Shown here: in pieces, positions 18,590-28,168 of the stretch
How positions within the stretch are numbered: position 1 is the stretch's first letter
Layout of the letters: each line of letters begins with the position of its first letter
Source: CAZUMW01 sp964621615
GTDB taxonomy: Bacteria > Desulfobacterota > WTBG01 > CAIYCZ01 > CAIRTM01
Length of the DNA: 64,000 bases
Assembly: GCA_964621615.1 (NCBI GenBank)
Contig: CAZUMW010000024.1
Span: forward strand, 1-64,000
Direction of reading: 5' to 3'
The notes under the pieces: generated by a model
The model's input: the letters and a program-made list of their open reading frames with translations, nothing else
Told to the model about the DNA's origin: nothing
Databases searched by the model: none
Program-made: the position numbers and the translations under genes

Positions 18590-20047
18590 TCAGTTCAGAG
18601 TAATTCTGGAATACGAGGGGGCAAAAAGGTTCGCATTGCGTTCTACGCGCTCGATCAATTCCGGAGAAGCGGTAACCGCCCAGCACACCGGCACATCATG
18701 AAAATAGGTTTTAACGGCTTCAGCCACGGCCTCCGGTGTGGCGCGGCGGATTCGTTCCATCACATACAGATACTGACGGTAATCTCCGGTTTGAATCCAT
18801 GAAGAGGCCATTTTCTGGGCAATTGACAGCGGTGTCTGCAGCCCGGAATAATACCGTGTTGAAAAGGTAGACTTATAATAGCGCAGCCCCTCTTCAAATG
18901 GCACGAACTCACGGGCGTCGGCGTTATCCGGGTGCGGGTTGGGACAGTTGCCCCCGGCTGCAATCTCAATCGCCTTTTCAATAAGCCCGATGAGCTTTAC
19001 CGGATCGCTTGTGCGGTATGCGGAAATATTTGCATAGTTTGCCCGGTGATTGTAGGGATGTGCCCATACAGAATATACAAGCCCGTGCTTTGTGCGGATG
19101 ATAGTGCTCATAATATCAGAGACAATGTCGGCGCCCAGGACAAGCGGCCAGTACTGCGGGCTTTCGGCCGAAACGCAGACAATATTTCCCCGCACATAGG
19201 CAACATCCTTTTTTAGCCCCTCATAGGCGTCCAGCATCAGCAGATCGGCTGCAGGGCCGGCAAGCGGCTCTACGGGCGGCAGCGATGCGGCGCCGCTCAG
19301 CTGCAGGGCGCCGAATGTGCTGTTTAATTTCTGCTCCAGCCTGCGCCGGTCAATGCTCCCGGCTGCACATATACGGATGTTTTGCCGCCGCATGCGTGTG
19401 CGGTAAAAAGAAACAACGTCCTTTCGCGTTATCGCATCTATGGAGTCAAGGCTGCACAGATAGCCGCGATACGGGTGCCGGGAAAAAAAAGCGCTGTTCA
19501 CTGCATAGGAAACCCGCGCGTAGCCATCGGTAAAATCGGACCGGTGGCTGTTTTTCAGGTTTGTTATAACTTCATGAAATAATGTTTCAGGAAAGGTCGG
19601 ATTCATCAAAAGATCGGCAAACAGCGCAAAGGTTTCATCAAAATATTCATCGATGGTTTTCAGATACAGCACCGCGCTGTCAAGGCCATCTGAAAAGCCG
19701 ATACTGGCTGAGGTCTTTTTGAGCAGGGAGCGCCGCTGCAGGTCTGTGTAGGATGCAGACTCCATGGTCATTAATTGTAACGCAACCGTATCAAGGCCCG
19801 CCTTTTCGGGCGGTACAAGCGTTTTGCCTCCGGGGATAACAACAACTACAGCATTCGTCCGGCTGCCTTCTATTTTTTTGAGCACCACAGGTATGCCGTT
19901 TTCAAGCCGGAACTCCTCGAACGTCGACTCCTGCTGCTCGGCAAAATGTTTCGGGCCGCACGCGGGAAGCGCACACAGCCAGACAAAGACCAGCACCACG
20001 GCCGATCGCTTAATCGCACTCGCTTTTCTGATATGCAGCTGCATCAT
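18590..20047 (-). CDS. M16-family peptidase homologue, non-catalytic, lipoprotein
   Basis: 485 residues. The N-terminus has a lipoprotein signal ending LCALPACGPK, so it is probably lipid-anchored in the envelope. The M16 (pitrilysin/processing-peptidase) fold is seen in RLENGIPVVLKK and a C-terminal half with GLVYSVWAHPYNHRANY. The zinc-binding HxxEH is missing: the matching region reads KAGLDTVALQLMTM. Such inactive halves pair with an active M16 partner, here the gene 3 bp upstream with intact HxxEH. The two are surely co-transcribed and probably form a heterodimer. Confidence 0.88.
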   Translation of the reverse strand: MMQLHIRKASAIKRSAVVLVFVWLCALPACGPKHFAEQQESTFEEFRLENGIPVVLKKIEGSRTNAVVVVIPGGKTLVPPEKAGLDTVALQLMTMESASYTDLQRRSLLKKTSASIGFSDGLDSAVLYLKTIDEYFDETFALFADLLMNPTFPETLFHEVITNLKNSHRSDFTDGYARVSYAVNSAFFSRHPYRGYLCSLDSIDAITRKDVVSFYRTRMRRQNIRICAAGSIDRRRLEQKLNSTFGALQLSGAASLPPVEPLAGPAADLLMLDAYEGLKKDVAYVRGNIVCVSAESPQYWPLVLGADIVSDIMSTIIRTKHGLVYSVWAHPYNHRANYANISAYRTSDPVKLIGLIEKAIEIAAGGNCPNPHPDNADAREFVPFEEGLRYYKSTFSTRYYSGLQTPLSIAQKMASSWIQTGDYRQYLYVMERIRRATPEAVAEAVKTYFHDVPVCWAVTASPELIERVERNANLFAPSYSRITLN

Positions 20048-20050
20048 TGG

Positions 20051-21508
20051 CTAAGGCGTTTTTATGATCTGTTCAGGGTGTTTGGAGAGGCCTGTCTGCT
20101 CATTGTCCCGGCTGTTTATCCATATGGAAAACACGGCAGGCCGGCCCTTCAGATACGCTTTTACATAATCTCTTACATCTTTTTCTTCAACTGCCTGAAT
20201 ATGTTCCAGATAGCTCAGATAATATCCGGCCGATGTTGAGGCCCACCAGAAAGACAGGTTGCTTATCAGCTCTCCGGGGGTTTCGCGCGACAAAATATCC
20301 TGATTGTATATTTCGCGCTTTGCGCGGGCACGCTCGGCGCCGCTGAAATAACCTTCATCCGCCATGGCTGCGATTTCGCGGTGCACAGCGATCCACAGCG
20401 CTCTCAGCGTTTCGCGCAGGCCTTCATTACTCTGCACGGAAGCCCTGAACGAAAAGGCGCTTCTTCCGCCGTAGCGCTGTGTAAAATAGCCGGCGTGTAT
20501 ATAGCGCGTGCCGCCGAACAGCCCGGGGACAGCCTCGTGTATGTTTTTTTTAAACCGGCCGCCGGGGTCGTTGACCATCTGGGTCCAGACATCCGCCCCG
20601 TAGGTGGACTCAACATCTGTTGCCGTATCCGGACCCCGGAACAGCACTTCAACATGAGCTATGCCTCTTGACGGCGCGTTTGGAACCACCACAACGCGGT
20701 CGCGTTCCGGACCGCCGTGGGCGGGTATATCATCACAGCCGGGGCCCGGCTCCCAGCCGCCGAAGCTGTGCTCAGCAAGCTCGAACACGCGCGCCGGCTC
20801 CACATCTCCGCCGACAAAAAGCGCGGCGTTGTTCGGCACATAGTAATTGTTTTTTATAAACCGCATCTGCTCAACGGTTGCGTTGTCGATGACGGCAAGC
20901 TCACCGCCCACGTCTCTGCGATACCAGTACTGCGGATACAGCGCTTTGAGCTGTGCCTGTCTGAGCGCATAGCCCGGCTGGCTTTGCTTCCCCGCTATTT
21001 CGTTGTGTACAACTTTTTTTTCCCGGGAAAGCTCACCGGGTTCGAGAAGGGGCTCCCTGACCGCGCCGGCCCAGAACCCGAGGCCCCTGTCTAAATAATG
21101 CGACGGTATCGTTATGTAATAGGTCACATACTCTGTGCTTGTACCCCCGTTCCAGGATCCTGCCCCGAGGCGGTTAAGCGCGGCCATAAAGGCCTCCTGC
21201 GTCCGGTACTTCCGGTTGCCTTTGAACAGCATGTGCTCATATAAGTGACAAAGGCCATTAAGCTGCCGCGTTTCAACCAGCGCGCCGGCCCGGAAGGTAA
21301 TGCGGACATGCACAAGCGGAACAAGATGGTTTTCTTCGCAGAAAACCTCAAGCCCGTTTTCCAGTATGCGGTGCTCTACCGCGCAGGCCGGCTGCTGGCG
21401 CAGCAGCACCGGCAGCGCAAGCAGGCAAACCAGCACCAGCCCGGTTTTCAGCCTGCTGTTGTTTTTGTTCGGATGTACAGGTGCGCTTTGAATCTTTTTC
21501 GAGCTCAC
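20051..21508 (-). CDS. M16-family zinc metallopeptidase, catalytic subunit
   Basis: 485 residues from a GTG start. An N-terminal hydrophobic segment (about 21-43) indicates export. The inverted zinc motif HLYEH (H88, E91, H92) is intact and the third ligand is E170 in VVHNEIAGK, about 78 residues later as in the family. GAGSWNGGTSTEYVTYYITI is also characteristic. It would degrade peptides or misfolded proteins in the periplasm together with the non-catalytic partner downstream. It belongs to the ppiD-led operon, which fits an envelope quality-control role; that last point is inference. Confidence 0.9.
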   Translation of the reverse strand: MSSKKIQSAPVHPNKNNSRLKTGLVLVCLLALPVLLRQQPACAVEHRILENGLEVFCEENHLVPLVHVRITFRAGALVETRQLNGLCHLYEHMLFKGNRKYRTQEAFMAALNRLGAGSWNGGTSTEYVTYYITIPSHYLDRGLGFWAGAVREPLLEPGELSREKKVVHNEIAGKQSQPGYALRQAQLKALYPQYWYRRDVGGELAVIDNATVEQMRFIKNNYYVPNNAALFVGGDVEPARVFELAEHSFGGWEPGPGCDDIPAHGGPERDRVVVVPNAPSRGIAHVEVLFRGPDTATDVESTYGADVWTQMVNDPGGRFKKNIHEAVPGLFGGTRYIHAGYFTQRYGGRSAFSFRASVQSNEGLRETLRALWIAVHREIAAMADEGYFSGAERARAKREIYNQDILSRETPGELISNLSFWWASTSAGYYLSYLEHIQAVEEKDVRDYVKAYLKGRPAVFSIWINSRDNEQTGLSKHPEQIIKTP

Positions 21509-21571
21509 GGTTACATTATCTGATGTGATTGGTAAATATATATCCGGTTGCTAGCGCGGACACGATTCCGG

Positions 21572-22192
21572 TCAGCGGCTTCGCTCTTGCGCTTCCTTAC
21601 TTTTATTATACACCAGCTCAAGCTGATATGCCATGCCGCCCGCAAACAGTATTGCCTTGAGCGCGAATACCGCTGCCGGAAAGCGGTGCATAAAAGCCGG
21701 CCCGAACAGAGGCAGAGTGGTATCGATCAGCAGCGCGGCCCCCCACGCAGCGGTAGCGACAACAATAAAATAACGGTACGCTACAAGGCTGATGATACCG
21801 AAGGCAGCTATTACTGCCGCAACCCAGATGCTGTTGCCCAGCAGGGCGGTCCCGATAAGCGCGCCGGCCAGAATGCCGGCCAGAAAAAAACCGATGCGCA
21901 CAAGTGCGCGCAGAAGGAAGCCCAGCGCAGCGCCGCCGATCAGGGCACACACAAGCGCCGGCACCGTATCAAGCATGCTTTTCCCGAGCCCGTAGCATAA
22001 AAGGCCCCCGGCCACAGCGGCAAACCAGAAAAGAGATGCGCTGAATATTTTTATACCGAAAAAGCACAGCAGAAGCCCCACGGCTATCGTCAGCCACAGG
22101 CTGTCGGTCAGCGCGGCGTGAGCGCGATAAAATGCTTCAAAAACATCCTGTAAAAAAAGCTCATAAAACGTCAGCAGCGGCGCATAGTCCAT
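21572..22192 (-). CDS. Multi-pass membrane protein (DUF4203/TMEM198-like)
   Basis: 206 residues with about seven hydrophobic helices rich in Gly and Ala (LVCALIGGAALGFLLRALVR, FLAGILAGALIGTALLG). The pattern of short Gly-zipper helices resembles the DUF4203/TMEM198 group. No catalytic or ligand motif is visible and the function is unknown. It sits between the HDOD gene (60 bp upstream) and the M16 genes (63 bp downstream) on the same strand. Confidence 0.7.
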   Translation of the reverse strand: MDYAPLLTFYELFLQDVFEAFYRAHAALTDSLWLTIAVGLLLCFFGIKIFSASLFWFAAVAGGLLCYGLGKSMLDTVPALVCALIGGAALGFLLRALVRIGFFLAGILAGALIGTALLGNSIWVAAVIAAFGIISLVAYRYFIVVATAAWGAALLIDTTLPLFGPAFMHRFPAAVFALKAILFAGGMAYQLELVYNKSKEAQERSR

Positions 22193-22252
22193 TTTTTCAG
22201 TGCTTTTTTACAATCCGGGGTGCAGTTTGTCTTGACGGCAGCAGGGCAAGCC

Positions 22253-23164
22253 CTACACAAAGACCGCTTTTTCCTGCTGATAGGTTTCATCGATGTTTTG
22301 TATGTGCTCGCCGATGCGCTCGGCGGGAATGTTGAGAAAAGAAACCGACGAAAGGCTCGCCGGATCGATCCCCTCATCCGGGGAGCGGTATCCGATGCCA
22401 AGAATTTTGCATACATTGTTTGCCAGATGTATGCAGGCCACCGCACGGGCGATGAAGGGATCTTCTATCAGCTCCGTGAATGCGGTTTCCGAATGGTGGG
22501 AGCGGAGCATTTCCCGAAACACCGCAGGAAACCCCCAGGATTCAACCACCGCGGCGCCGACCCCGGTATGTGCATATCCGAAAACACTTTTCTCCGCTTC
22601 CGTTGACTCACGGCCCTCATTATAAATTTCCTGCATGACAGCAAGATACGCATCCGGCTGCTCGTTGTTCATGATGACCTTGCCGAAGTCATGCATCAGC
22701 CCGCCTAAAAACGCAACCTCTTCGAGCTCTTTGCTCAGCGTGCCGGCAATATACCGGGCGGCGATAGCTGCACCAATGGAGTGCTCCCACATCATCTGTT
22801 CCGTTATGCCGAAGCGCTTATACTGAAGCTTTGTGGACACTGTTATAACAAGATCGCGGATCGCCTTGAGGCCAAGGACAACGATGGCGTGTCTGATTGA
22901 GGTTACTTCCTGGCGCAGGCCGTAGTAGGCGCTGTTGGCAATTTTAAGAACATTGGCCGAAATTGCCTGGTCCTTTTCTATGGTTCTGCAGAGCTCGGAA
23001 ATTGAGGTTTCCTCATCGCCCACCAGGGACAGCACTTTCTTGGCAACAAAAGGTAAAACCTTTGGCCCGCTGGTACGCTGTATAAGCTCCTCTTTGGGAA
23101 TAATCTCCACAGACAGACCCTGGTTCAACAGGTGCGCGTTCCGGGCGTATGCCCTTTCCCGCAC
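22253..23164 (-). CDS. HDOD-domain signalling protein
   Basis: 303 residues. The HDOD domain spans most of the protein: KVLPFVAKKVLSLVGDEET, the helix AISANVLKIANSAYYGLRQE, GLKAIRDLVITVS and a retained HDFGK. HDOD proteins are non-enzymatic HD relatives that act as scaffolds in signalling, often with kinases or cyclic-di-GMP enzymes. The start is uncertain: GTG 23164 is used here, but a later GTG near 23110 is also possible. The neighbouring fusion kinase at 12863-15949 carries a related HDOD domain. Confidence 0.88.
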   Translation of the reverse strand: MRERAYARNAHLLNQGLSVEIIPKEELIQRTSGPKVLPFVAKKVLSLVGDEETSISELCRTIEKDQAISANVLKIANSAYYGLRQEVTSIRHAIVVLGLKAIRDLVITVSTKLQYKRFGITEQMMWEHSIGAAIAARYIAGTLSKELEEVAFLGGLMHDFGKVIMNNEQPDAYLAVMQEIYNEGRESTEAEKSVFGYAHTGVGAAVVESWGFPAVFREMLRSHHSETAFTELIEDPFIARAVACIHLANNVCKILGIGYRSPDEGIDPASLSSVSFLNIPAERIGEHIQNIDETYQQEKAVFV

Positions 23165-23209
23165 GGACCTGAAACGGTGACGGCGGGAGTGCAGCAGTCG
23201 GTTGTGTGC

Positions 23210-23677
23210 TCACCTCTGATCACCGCCAATATACCACTTTCTGTTATTCAGTAAAATATAAAATTCTCCGTGCTCGCCCTCCCGGACATGTTCGGCAAGA
23301 TGATAATATGCCGGGCGCAGGAAGCGGGCGGGAAACAGGTTGTTCTTTACCCGGCAATAGGGAATGTTGGTGTCTTTCTGAATATAAAATGTGTCGGTGT
23401 TCAAAGGCTCCGATGTCTTGTCGTTAAGCGTAATGAGGACGTGATCCCCGGCTGATTCGGTGCGCTGCAGCTCTGCTGCTGTCACCACATACGGCGTGTC
23501 CTCCACTTCCAGCGCCATTGTTTCATCGCCGATTTTCAGGCAGTATCCGCCGCTTTCCGCAGGGACAACATGGCGGTTGAAATACTGGTAAATAGTTTCG
23601 TTAACAATCGGCAGTCCGTTGTAAAACCAGTTTCCCTCTTTGTCTATAACAATAACGTCCTGCCCGTCTGTCGGCAT
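23210..23677 (-). CDS. DUF1285-like protein
   Basis: 155 residues from ATG 23677, chosen because GGGGTGAT stands 7 bases before it; an in-frame GTG at 23689 overlaps that ribosome site. The N-terminal pattern DKEGNWFYNGLPIVNETIY, then GGYCLKIGDETMALEVEDTP, resembles DUF1285, a small beta-rich family of unknown function. It lies 27 bp after ppiD and 45 bp before the HDOD gene. Confidence 0.65.
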   Translation of the reverse strand: MPTDGQDVIVIDKEGNWFYNGLPIVNETIYQYFNRHVVPAESGGYCLKIGDETMALEVEDTPYVVTAAELQRTESAGDHVLITLNDKTSEPLNTDTFYIQKDTNIPYCRVKNNLFPARFLRPAYYHLAEHVREGEHGEFYILLNNRKWYIGGDQR

Positions 23678-23704
23678 TGCGGGAATCACCCCGTATTTGC
23701 TTTG

Positions 23705-25615
23705 CTAAATTGCAGAAAACAGCTTATTGTTTACCCAGGTCTCTTTTTCTTTTTTCAGCTCCTGAACAAACCGGCTGAACCGTTCCTGCTTTTTCCTTTG
23801 CAGTACCGTTTTGCGAAAGCTGTCTCTTTCTTTTTCAAAATCGATCCGTGAAGGTTCGGTTTTGCCGGTAACATACACTATGGTTATGCCGTGTTTTGTG
23901 TCAAAGGCTTTCTCGAGGATCCGCGGCGGCTCGCTGTCAAAGGCCGCCTCTTTAAGCTCGGTCACGCTGCCGAGCCCTTCTATATAATCGCCCATTCTCT
24001 TTGCGGAGGCTTTTCGGGCTTCCCGGCTGTATGACTCGGAGACCTCCTCCCAGCTCATGTTTCCGCTTCGTATGCTCTCAATAATGTCCACGGCTTTCCG
24101 GCGTGCGGCCTCAGATCTTTTTTGCTTTTTTAATTCGCTCACCACCGCTGTTTTTACCTGTTCAATCGGGGGGATCTCGGATGGGTTCCGCTGCTCCTGC
24201 TTCATGAGAATGTATTTTTGCCCGAGGGTAAATGCCGGGGCAAGCTCCCCCGCTGCCAGCGCAAAGGCCTCTTTTGAGAAGGTCTTATTCTGCGAGGTGT
24301 CTTCCGGGCCTTTGCCGTATGAAAAAAAGCCGGTACGAATCAGCTCGAGATCATTTTTTTCCGCATACTGCTCAAGCTCGCCGCTTTTAAACAAGCGGTT
24401 AAACGCTCTGCGCGCTTCACGGCGAACGCGGTCCCGGGCTTTTTCCTTCTTAATGCGGTCTGCTATTTCTTCTGTAACGTCGCTGAGGGGCTTTGTCCGG
24501 GCCGGATTAATCTCCTCTACTTTTATGAGATGGTATCCGTACGGTGTCCGGACCGGCTGGCTAACGGTGCCCGGCTCCTGTGAAAAAGCCACCTTCTCAA
24601 ATGCGCCGACCATGTCCCCCCGCTTGAAAAAGCCAAGATCGCCGCCGTTTTCTGCGGTTGCGCTGTCTTCCGAATACTTCTTCGCCAGCTCCGAAAAGCT
24701 CTTTCCGTGCTGTGTTATTTCGTCCCGCAGCTCCAGCGCCTTTTCACGGACCTTTTTTTCCTTCTCATCAGTTGCATTTTCGTCCAGCTTCAGCAAAATA
24801 TGCCGCGCCCTGACTTTTTTCGGCTCGTGAAACTCATATGACAGCGAGTCGTAATATTCTTTTATTTCCTCTTCGGTAACCTCGACCCTGCGCGCGAACT
24901 GCTCGGGGTCAAAAACAATATAGGAAACCTTCACCTGCTCCGGAACCCGGAAGGTTTCCTTGTTCTGTTCATAATATTGTGTTGTTTCCTGCTCGGTGAC
25001 ACTGCTTGTTTCGGCTGTCTCTTCCGGGTCAAAAGAAATGTATTCAAGCTCAACGGTCTGATTCTGCATGCGGTAGAGCTCAAACAGCTCACGGTCTGAA
25101 ACCGTTACCGCACCCGTGATCATGCTGCGCAAAAGCGAAATAATGAGCTCGTTTTGTTTATCCCTCTCATAGTCCTGTGCGGTTATGCCGTAGTATTTCA
25201 GCAGCGTTTCATACCTTCTTTTGCTGAACGCCCCCTGTTCCTGAAACATGTCGGCGTTGATGATGGCTTTGCGCACGTCTTCCGGAGAAACCGTGATGTC
25301 GCGCTGCCGGGCCTCCATCAGCAAAAGCTCCCGCGTTATAAGCTGATCCAGCGCTTTTTGCTTCAGGCCCAGCTGTTCAAGCGTTTCATCGGTGAGCTGA
25401 TCGCGATAAAGCGAGGAGTACATCTGAACCATGTTTTTATACGCAGTTCGATAGGCTTCCATCGTGATTTTATGATCGCCGACAGAAGCGACAATGGTGT
25501 GCTCCTTTTTCCTTACATCTGAAAACCCGTAAAAAAACACAAAGACGATAATAATGATGCCGAACAGCACTTTAATAATCCAAGAGCCTGCGTTTTTCCT
25601 CATATAAGAAAGCAT
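23705..25615 (-). CDS. ppiD: PpiD/SurA-type peptidyl-prolyl isomerase, membrane anchored
   Basis: 636 residues from ATG 25615, preceded by CAGGAGGAAAGCCG. It has the PpiD layout: short cytoplasmic N-terminus, one membrane helix (WIIKVLFGIIIIVFVFFYGF), a SurA-like chaperone region (about 35-230), a PPIC rotamase domain (about 255-365, KKVRARHILLK and GGDLGFFKRGDMVGAFEKVA), and a C-terminal chaperone part. It assists folding of proteins leaving the Sec channel. It heads a minus-strand operon with DUF1285, HDOD, membrane and M16 genes. Confidence 0.92.
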   Translation of the reverse strand: MLSYMRKNAGSWIIKVLFGIIIIVFVFFYGFSDVRKKEHTIVASVGDHKITMEAYRTAYKNMVQMYSSLYRDQLTDETLEQLGLKQKALDQLITRELLLMEARQRDITVSPEDVRKAIINADMFQEQGAFSKRRYETLLKYYGITAQDYERDKQNELIISLLRSMITGAVTVSDRELFELYRMQNQTVELEYISFDPEETAETSSVTEQETTQYYEQNKETFRVPEQVKVSYIVFDPEQFARRVEVTEEEIKEYYDSLSYEFHEPKKVRARHILLKLDENATDEKEKKVREKALELRDEITQHGKSFSELAKKYSEDSATAENGGDLGFFKRGDMVGAFEKVAFSQEPGTVSQPVRTPYGYHLIKVEEINPARTKPLSDVTEEIADRIKKEKARDRVRREARRAFNRLFKSGELEQYAEKNDLELIRTGFFSYGKGPEDTSQNKTFSKEAFALAAGELAPAFTLGQKYILMKQEQRNPSEIPPIEQVKTAVVSELKKQKRSEAARRKAVDIIESIRSGNMSWEEVSESYSREARKASAKRMGDYIEGLGSVTELKEAAFDSEPPRILEKAFDTKHGITIVYVTGKTEPSRIDFEKERDSFRKTVLQRKKQERFSRFVQELKKEKETWVNNKLFSAI

Positions 25616-25665
25616 CGGCTTTCCTCCTGAAACGGTTTGTATGCTTTTGCCATATGATTCAAAAT

Positions 25666-25680
25666 TAGTAATACTAATAA
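25666..25680. promoter_or_regulatory. Small palindrome between ppiD and mreB
   Basis: ATTAGTAATACTAAT, 6-bp arms around AAT, in the 194-bp divergent gap between ppiD and mreB. It could be an operator acting on either gene. I see no convincing -35/-10 pair for mreB. Confidence 0.3.
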
Positions 25681-25809
25681 AATATGGTGGCCTTATCAAG
25701 AGTTATTTATTTTGCTTGCACTTCTTGTGTTTGTCTGGTATTAGCCCTAACAGAAAACCAATCTATTTTACTGTATGGTGCGCGGTGACGCCCTCTCAGG
25801 AGAAAAAAC

Positions 25810-26841
25810 ATGTTTTTTGATAAATTTTGGGGATTGCTGTCAAACGATCTTGCCATCGACCTGGGAACAGCATCCACGCTGGTGTATGTGAAGGGAACCG
25901 GTATTGTTTCAAATGAGCCGTCCGTTGTCGCTATCAGAAAAGATGCCAGCGGCAAAAAAATCCTTGCCGTGGGAAATGAGGCAAAAAAAATGCTCGGCCG
26001 TACTCCATCCAATATTACGGCGATCCGACCCATGAAAGACGGCGTCATTGCGGATTTTGATATAACCGAGTCGATGCTTAAATACTTTATACAAACGGTT
26101 CATAAACGAAAAAGCTTTGTCAGGCCGCGGGTCATCATTTCCGTTCCGTCCGGCATAACGCCGGTTGAGAAAAGAGCGGTCATGGAGTCGGCTGAATCGG
26201 CAGGCGCACGGGAAACGTTTCTGATTGAAGAGCCCATGGCCGCCGCAATCGGCGCAGGCCTTCCGGTGAGCGAGCCCATCGGCAGCATGATCGTGGATAT
26301 CGGGGGAGGGACAACAGAGGTCGCGGTTATTTCTCTTGCCGGCATTGTGTACAGCCAGTCGGTAAAAACGGCCGGCGACAAACTGGACGAAGCTATTGTC
26401 CAATATATAAAGAGGAAATATAATCTGCTCATAGGAGAGCGCACTGCTGAGCTTATAAAAATCACCATCGGTACCGCCTATCCCGAACAGGAGCTCAAAA
26501 CAGTTGACGTCAAGGGGCGGGATATGGTGTCCGGCATTCCCAAAACGCTCGAAATAAGCGCCGAGGAAGTGATGGAATCTCTCAGCGAGCCGGTTAACAC
26601 CATCGTTGAGGGTGTAAAAATAGCCCTGGAGAGGACTCCGCCGGAGCTCGCTTCCGACATAGTAGACCGCGGCATTGTCATAACCGGCGGCGGAGCGCTG
26701 CTGAAAAATCTCGATATCCTTTTGCGGGAAGAAACCGGCCTGCCGATAATCGTCGCAGAAAACCCCCTCACCTCTGTAGTGCTGGGGTGCGGCAAGGCCC
26801 TTGATGAAATAGATCTGCTTAAAGATGTGGTTTTTGAGTAA
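25810..26841 (+). CDS. mreB: Rod shape-determining protein MreB
   Basis: 343 residues, full length for the family. Actin-fold motifs are intact: phosphate-1 loop AIDLGTASTLVYVKGTGI, phosphate-2 DIGGGTTEVAVISL, adenosine loop ITGGGALLKNLD. MreB filaments guide the elongation machinery at the inner membrane. AGGAGAAAAAAC precedes the ATG. It opens the mreB-mreC-mreD-mrdA-rodA operon. Confidence 0.98.
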   Translation: MFFDKFWGLLSNDLAIDLGTASTLVYVKGTGIVSNEPSVVAIRKDASGKKILAVGNEAKKMLGRTPSNITAIRPMKDGVIADFDITESMLKYFIQTVHKRKSFVRPRVIISVPSGITPVEKRAVMESAESAGARETFLIEEPMAAAIGAGLPVSEPIGSMIVDIGGGTTEVAVISLAGIVYSQSVKTAGDKLDEAIVQYIKRKYNLLIGERTAELIKITIGTAYPEQELKTVDVKGRDMVSGIPKTLEISAEEVMESLSEPVNTIVEGVKIALERTPPELASDIVDRGIVITGGGALLKNLDILLREETGLPIIVAENPLTSVVLGCGKALDEIDLLKDVVFE

Positions 26842-26849
26842 TTAATCGG

Positions 26850-27695
26850 ATGTCTGTGCCGGGGTTTTTAGCAAAAAGAAAAAGGTTTCTTTTTTTCATC
26901 ATATTAATGGGTGTCTGTCTTGCACTTCTTGCCGGAAATATTGAAAAAAGAAAGCCGTATAACCCGCTTGACAAACTGATCCTTTCCCTTTTTTCCTTTC
27001 CTCTGAAGATCACCACGCAAAGCATTAACACCGCAAAGCAGGTATGGAATAAATATTTTTACCTGGTAGATCTTTCTGAAGAAAATCTGCTGCTCAAAAA
27101 GAAGATCGATCAGCTTTTGATAGAAAACCAGCTCCTGAAAGAAAAAGAAAGCGAAAACGAGCGGCTGCGCACGCTGCTTAATTTCAAAAAAAAATTCGAC
27201 TACACTATTGTTCCCTCCGAGATTATAGGCCGTGATCCCACAAGCTGGTTTAAAACAATACTTATCAACAAGGGCGGTAAAGACGGCGTGCAGCGCGACT
27301 GCGGTGTTATCACTCCCGAAGGCGCCGTCGGCAAGGTTATACATGTATCCCGATCGACGTCCAAAATTATGCTCATTACCGATATAAACAGTGCGGTTGA
27401 TTCTCTTGTAAATCGAACGCGAACCAGCGGGATTGTAGAGGGCTTCGGAAAAGACGTCTGCAGGCTCAATTATGTATCAAAAGAAGAACCGCTTCAAACA
27501 GGTGATTTGATTGTAACGTCCGGCCTTAACGGCATATTCCCAAAAGGGGTTTTGATTGGTACCGTTTCCGCCATAGAAAAAGACAAAAGCGGTTTCTTTC
27601 AGCATATCCAGGTAACCCCGTCTGTTGATTTTTCAAAACTGACAGAAGTTTTGGTTGTCCTTAACAAAAAACCCGACACATACGATGCCTCATAA
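26850..27695 (+). CDS. mreC: Rod shape-determining protein MreC
   Basis: 281 residues: an N-terminal membrane helix (RFLFFIILMGVCLALLAGN), a coiled coil (about 70-110, ENLLLKKKIDQLLIENQLL), and a periplasmic beta-domain with VITPEGAVGKVIHVSRSTSK and GDLIVTSGLNGIFPKGVLIG. It links MreB to PBP2. It starts 9 bp after mreB and overlaps the mreD start by 11 bp. Confidence 0.97.
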   Translation: MSVPGFLAKRKRFLFFIILMGVCLALLAGNIEKRKPYNPLDKLILSLFSFPLKITTQSINTAKQVWNKYFYLVDLSEENLLLKKKIDQLLIENQLLKEKESENERLRTLLNFKKKFDYTIVPSEIIGRDPTSWFKTILINKGGKDGVQRDCGVITPEGAVGKVIHVSRSTSKIMLITDINSAVDSLVNRTRTSGIVEGFGKDVCRLNYVSKEEPLQTGDLIVTSGLNGIFPKGVLIGTVSAIEKDKSGFFQHIQVTPSVDFSKLTEVLVVLNKKPDTYDAS

Positions 27696-28167
27696 ATATG
27701 TACTGTTTTTCTTAATATGTCTTGTCTGCCTTCTGCTGCAGACCCATCCGTACCTTCCTTACGGTCACAGCGGTATCCGGCCGGACCTCCTGGCCCTGTG
27801 TGTGATTTATACCGGCATTTCATTTCCTCTGTGCCGCGGCGCGGCCGTTTGCTTTGTTTTGGGTTATGTTCTGGAACTGGTGTCGGGAGCCAACAGCGGT
27901 TTGTTTGTATCTTTATATATAATTCTTTTTCTAACTATAAAAATACTAAAAAGGTACATAATTACTAATTATTTTTATCAAATAGTTATTATGTATCTAT
28001 TATATGAACTTATAAAATATTTGTTTTTTTATTTTTCTTTTAATTATGTTTTTGAAAATGCACAGCCTTTTTTAGAAGAAAAAATTATGAAAGAATTTAT
28101 TTATACATTAATCTTTTCCCCTTTTTTGTTTTATTTATTAAACAAAACAGTTAAATTTAAGCAATAA
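27685..28167 (+). CDS. mreD: Rod shape-determining protein MreD
   Basis: 160 residues from ATG 27685, which overlaps the mreC stop; an upstream in-frame TTG at 27655 would overlap mreC further and is less likely. About five membrane helices are present (GIRPDLLALCVIYTGISFP is typical). The 3' half, from about 27,900, is very AT-rich, unlike mreB and mreC just before it. Confidence 0.92.
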   Translation: MPHKYVLFFLICLVCLLLQTHPYLPYGHSGIRPDLLALCVIYTGISFPLCRGAAVCFVLGYVLELVSGANSGLFVSLYIILFLTIKILKRYIITNYFYQIVIMYLLYELIKYLFFYFSFNYVFENAQPFLEEKIMKEFIYTLIFSPFLFYLLNKTVKFKQ

Positions 28168-28168
28168 T

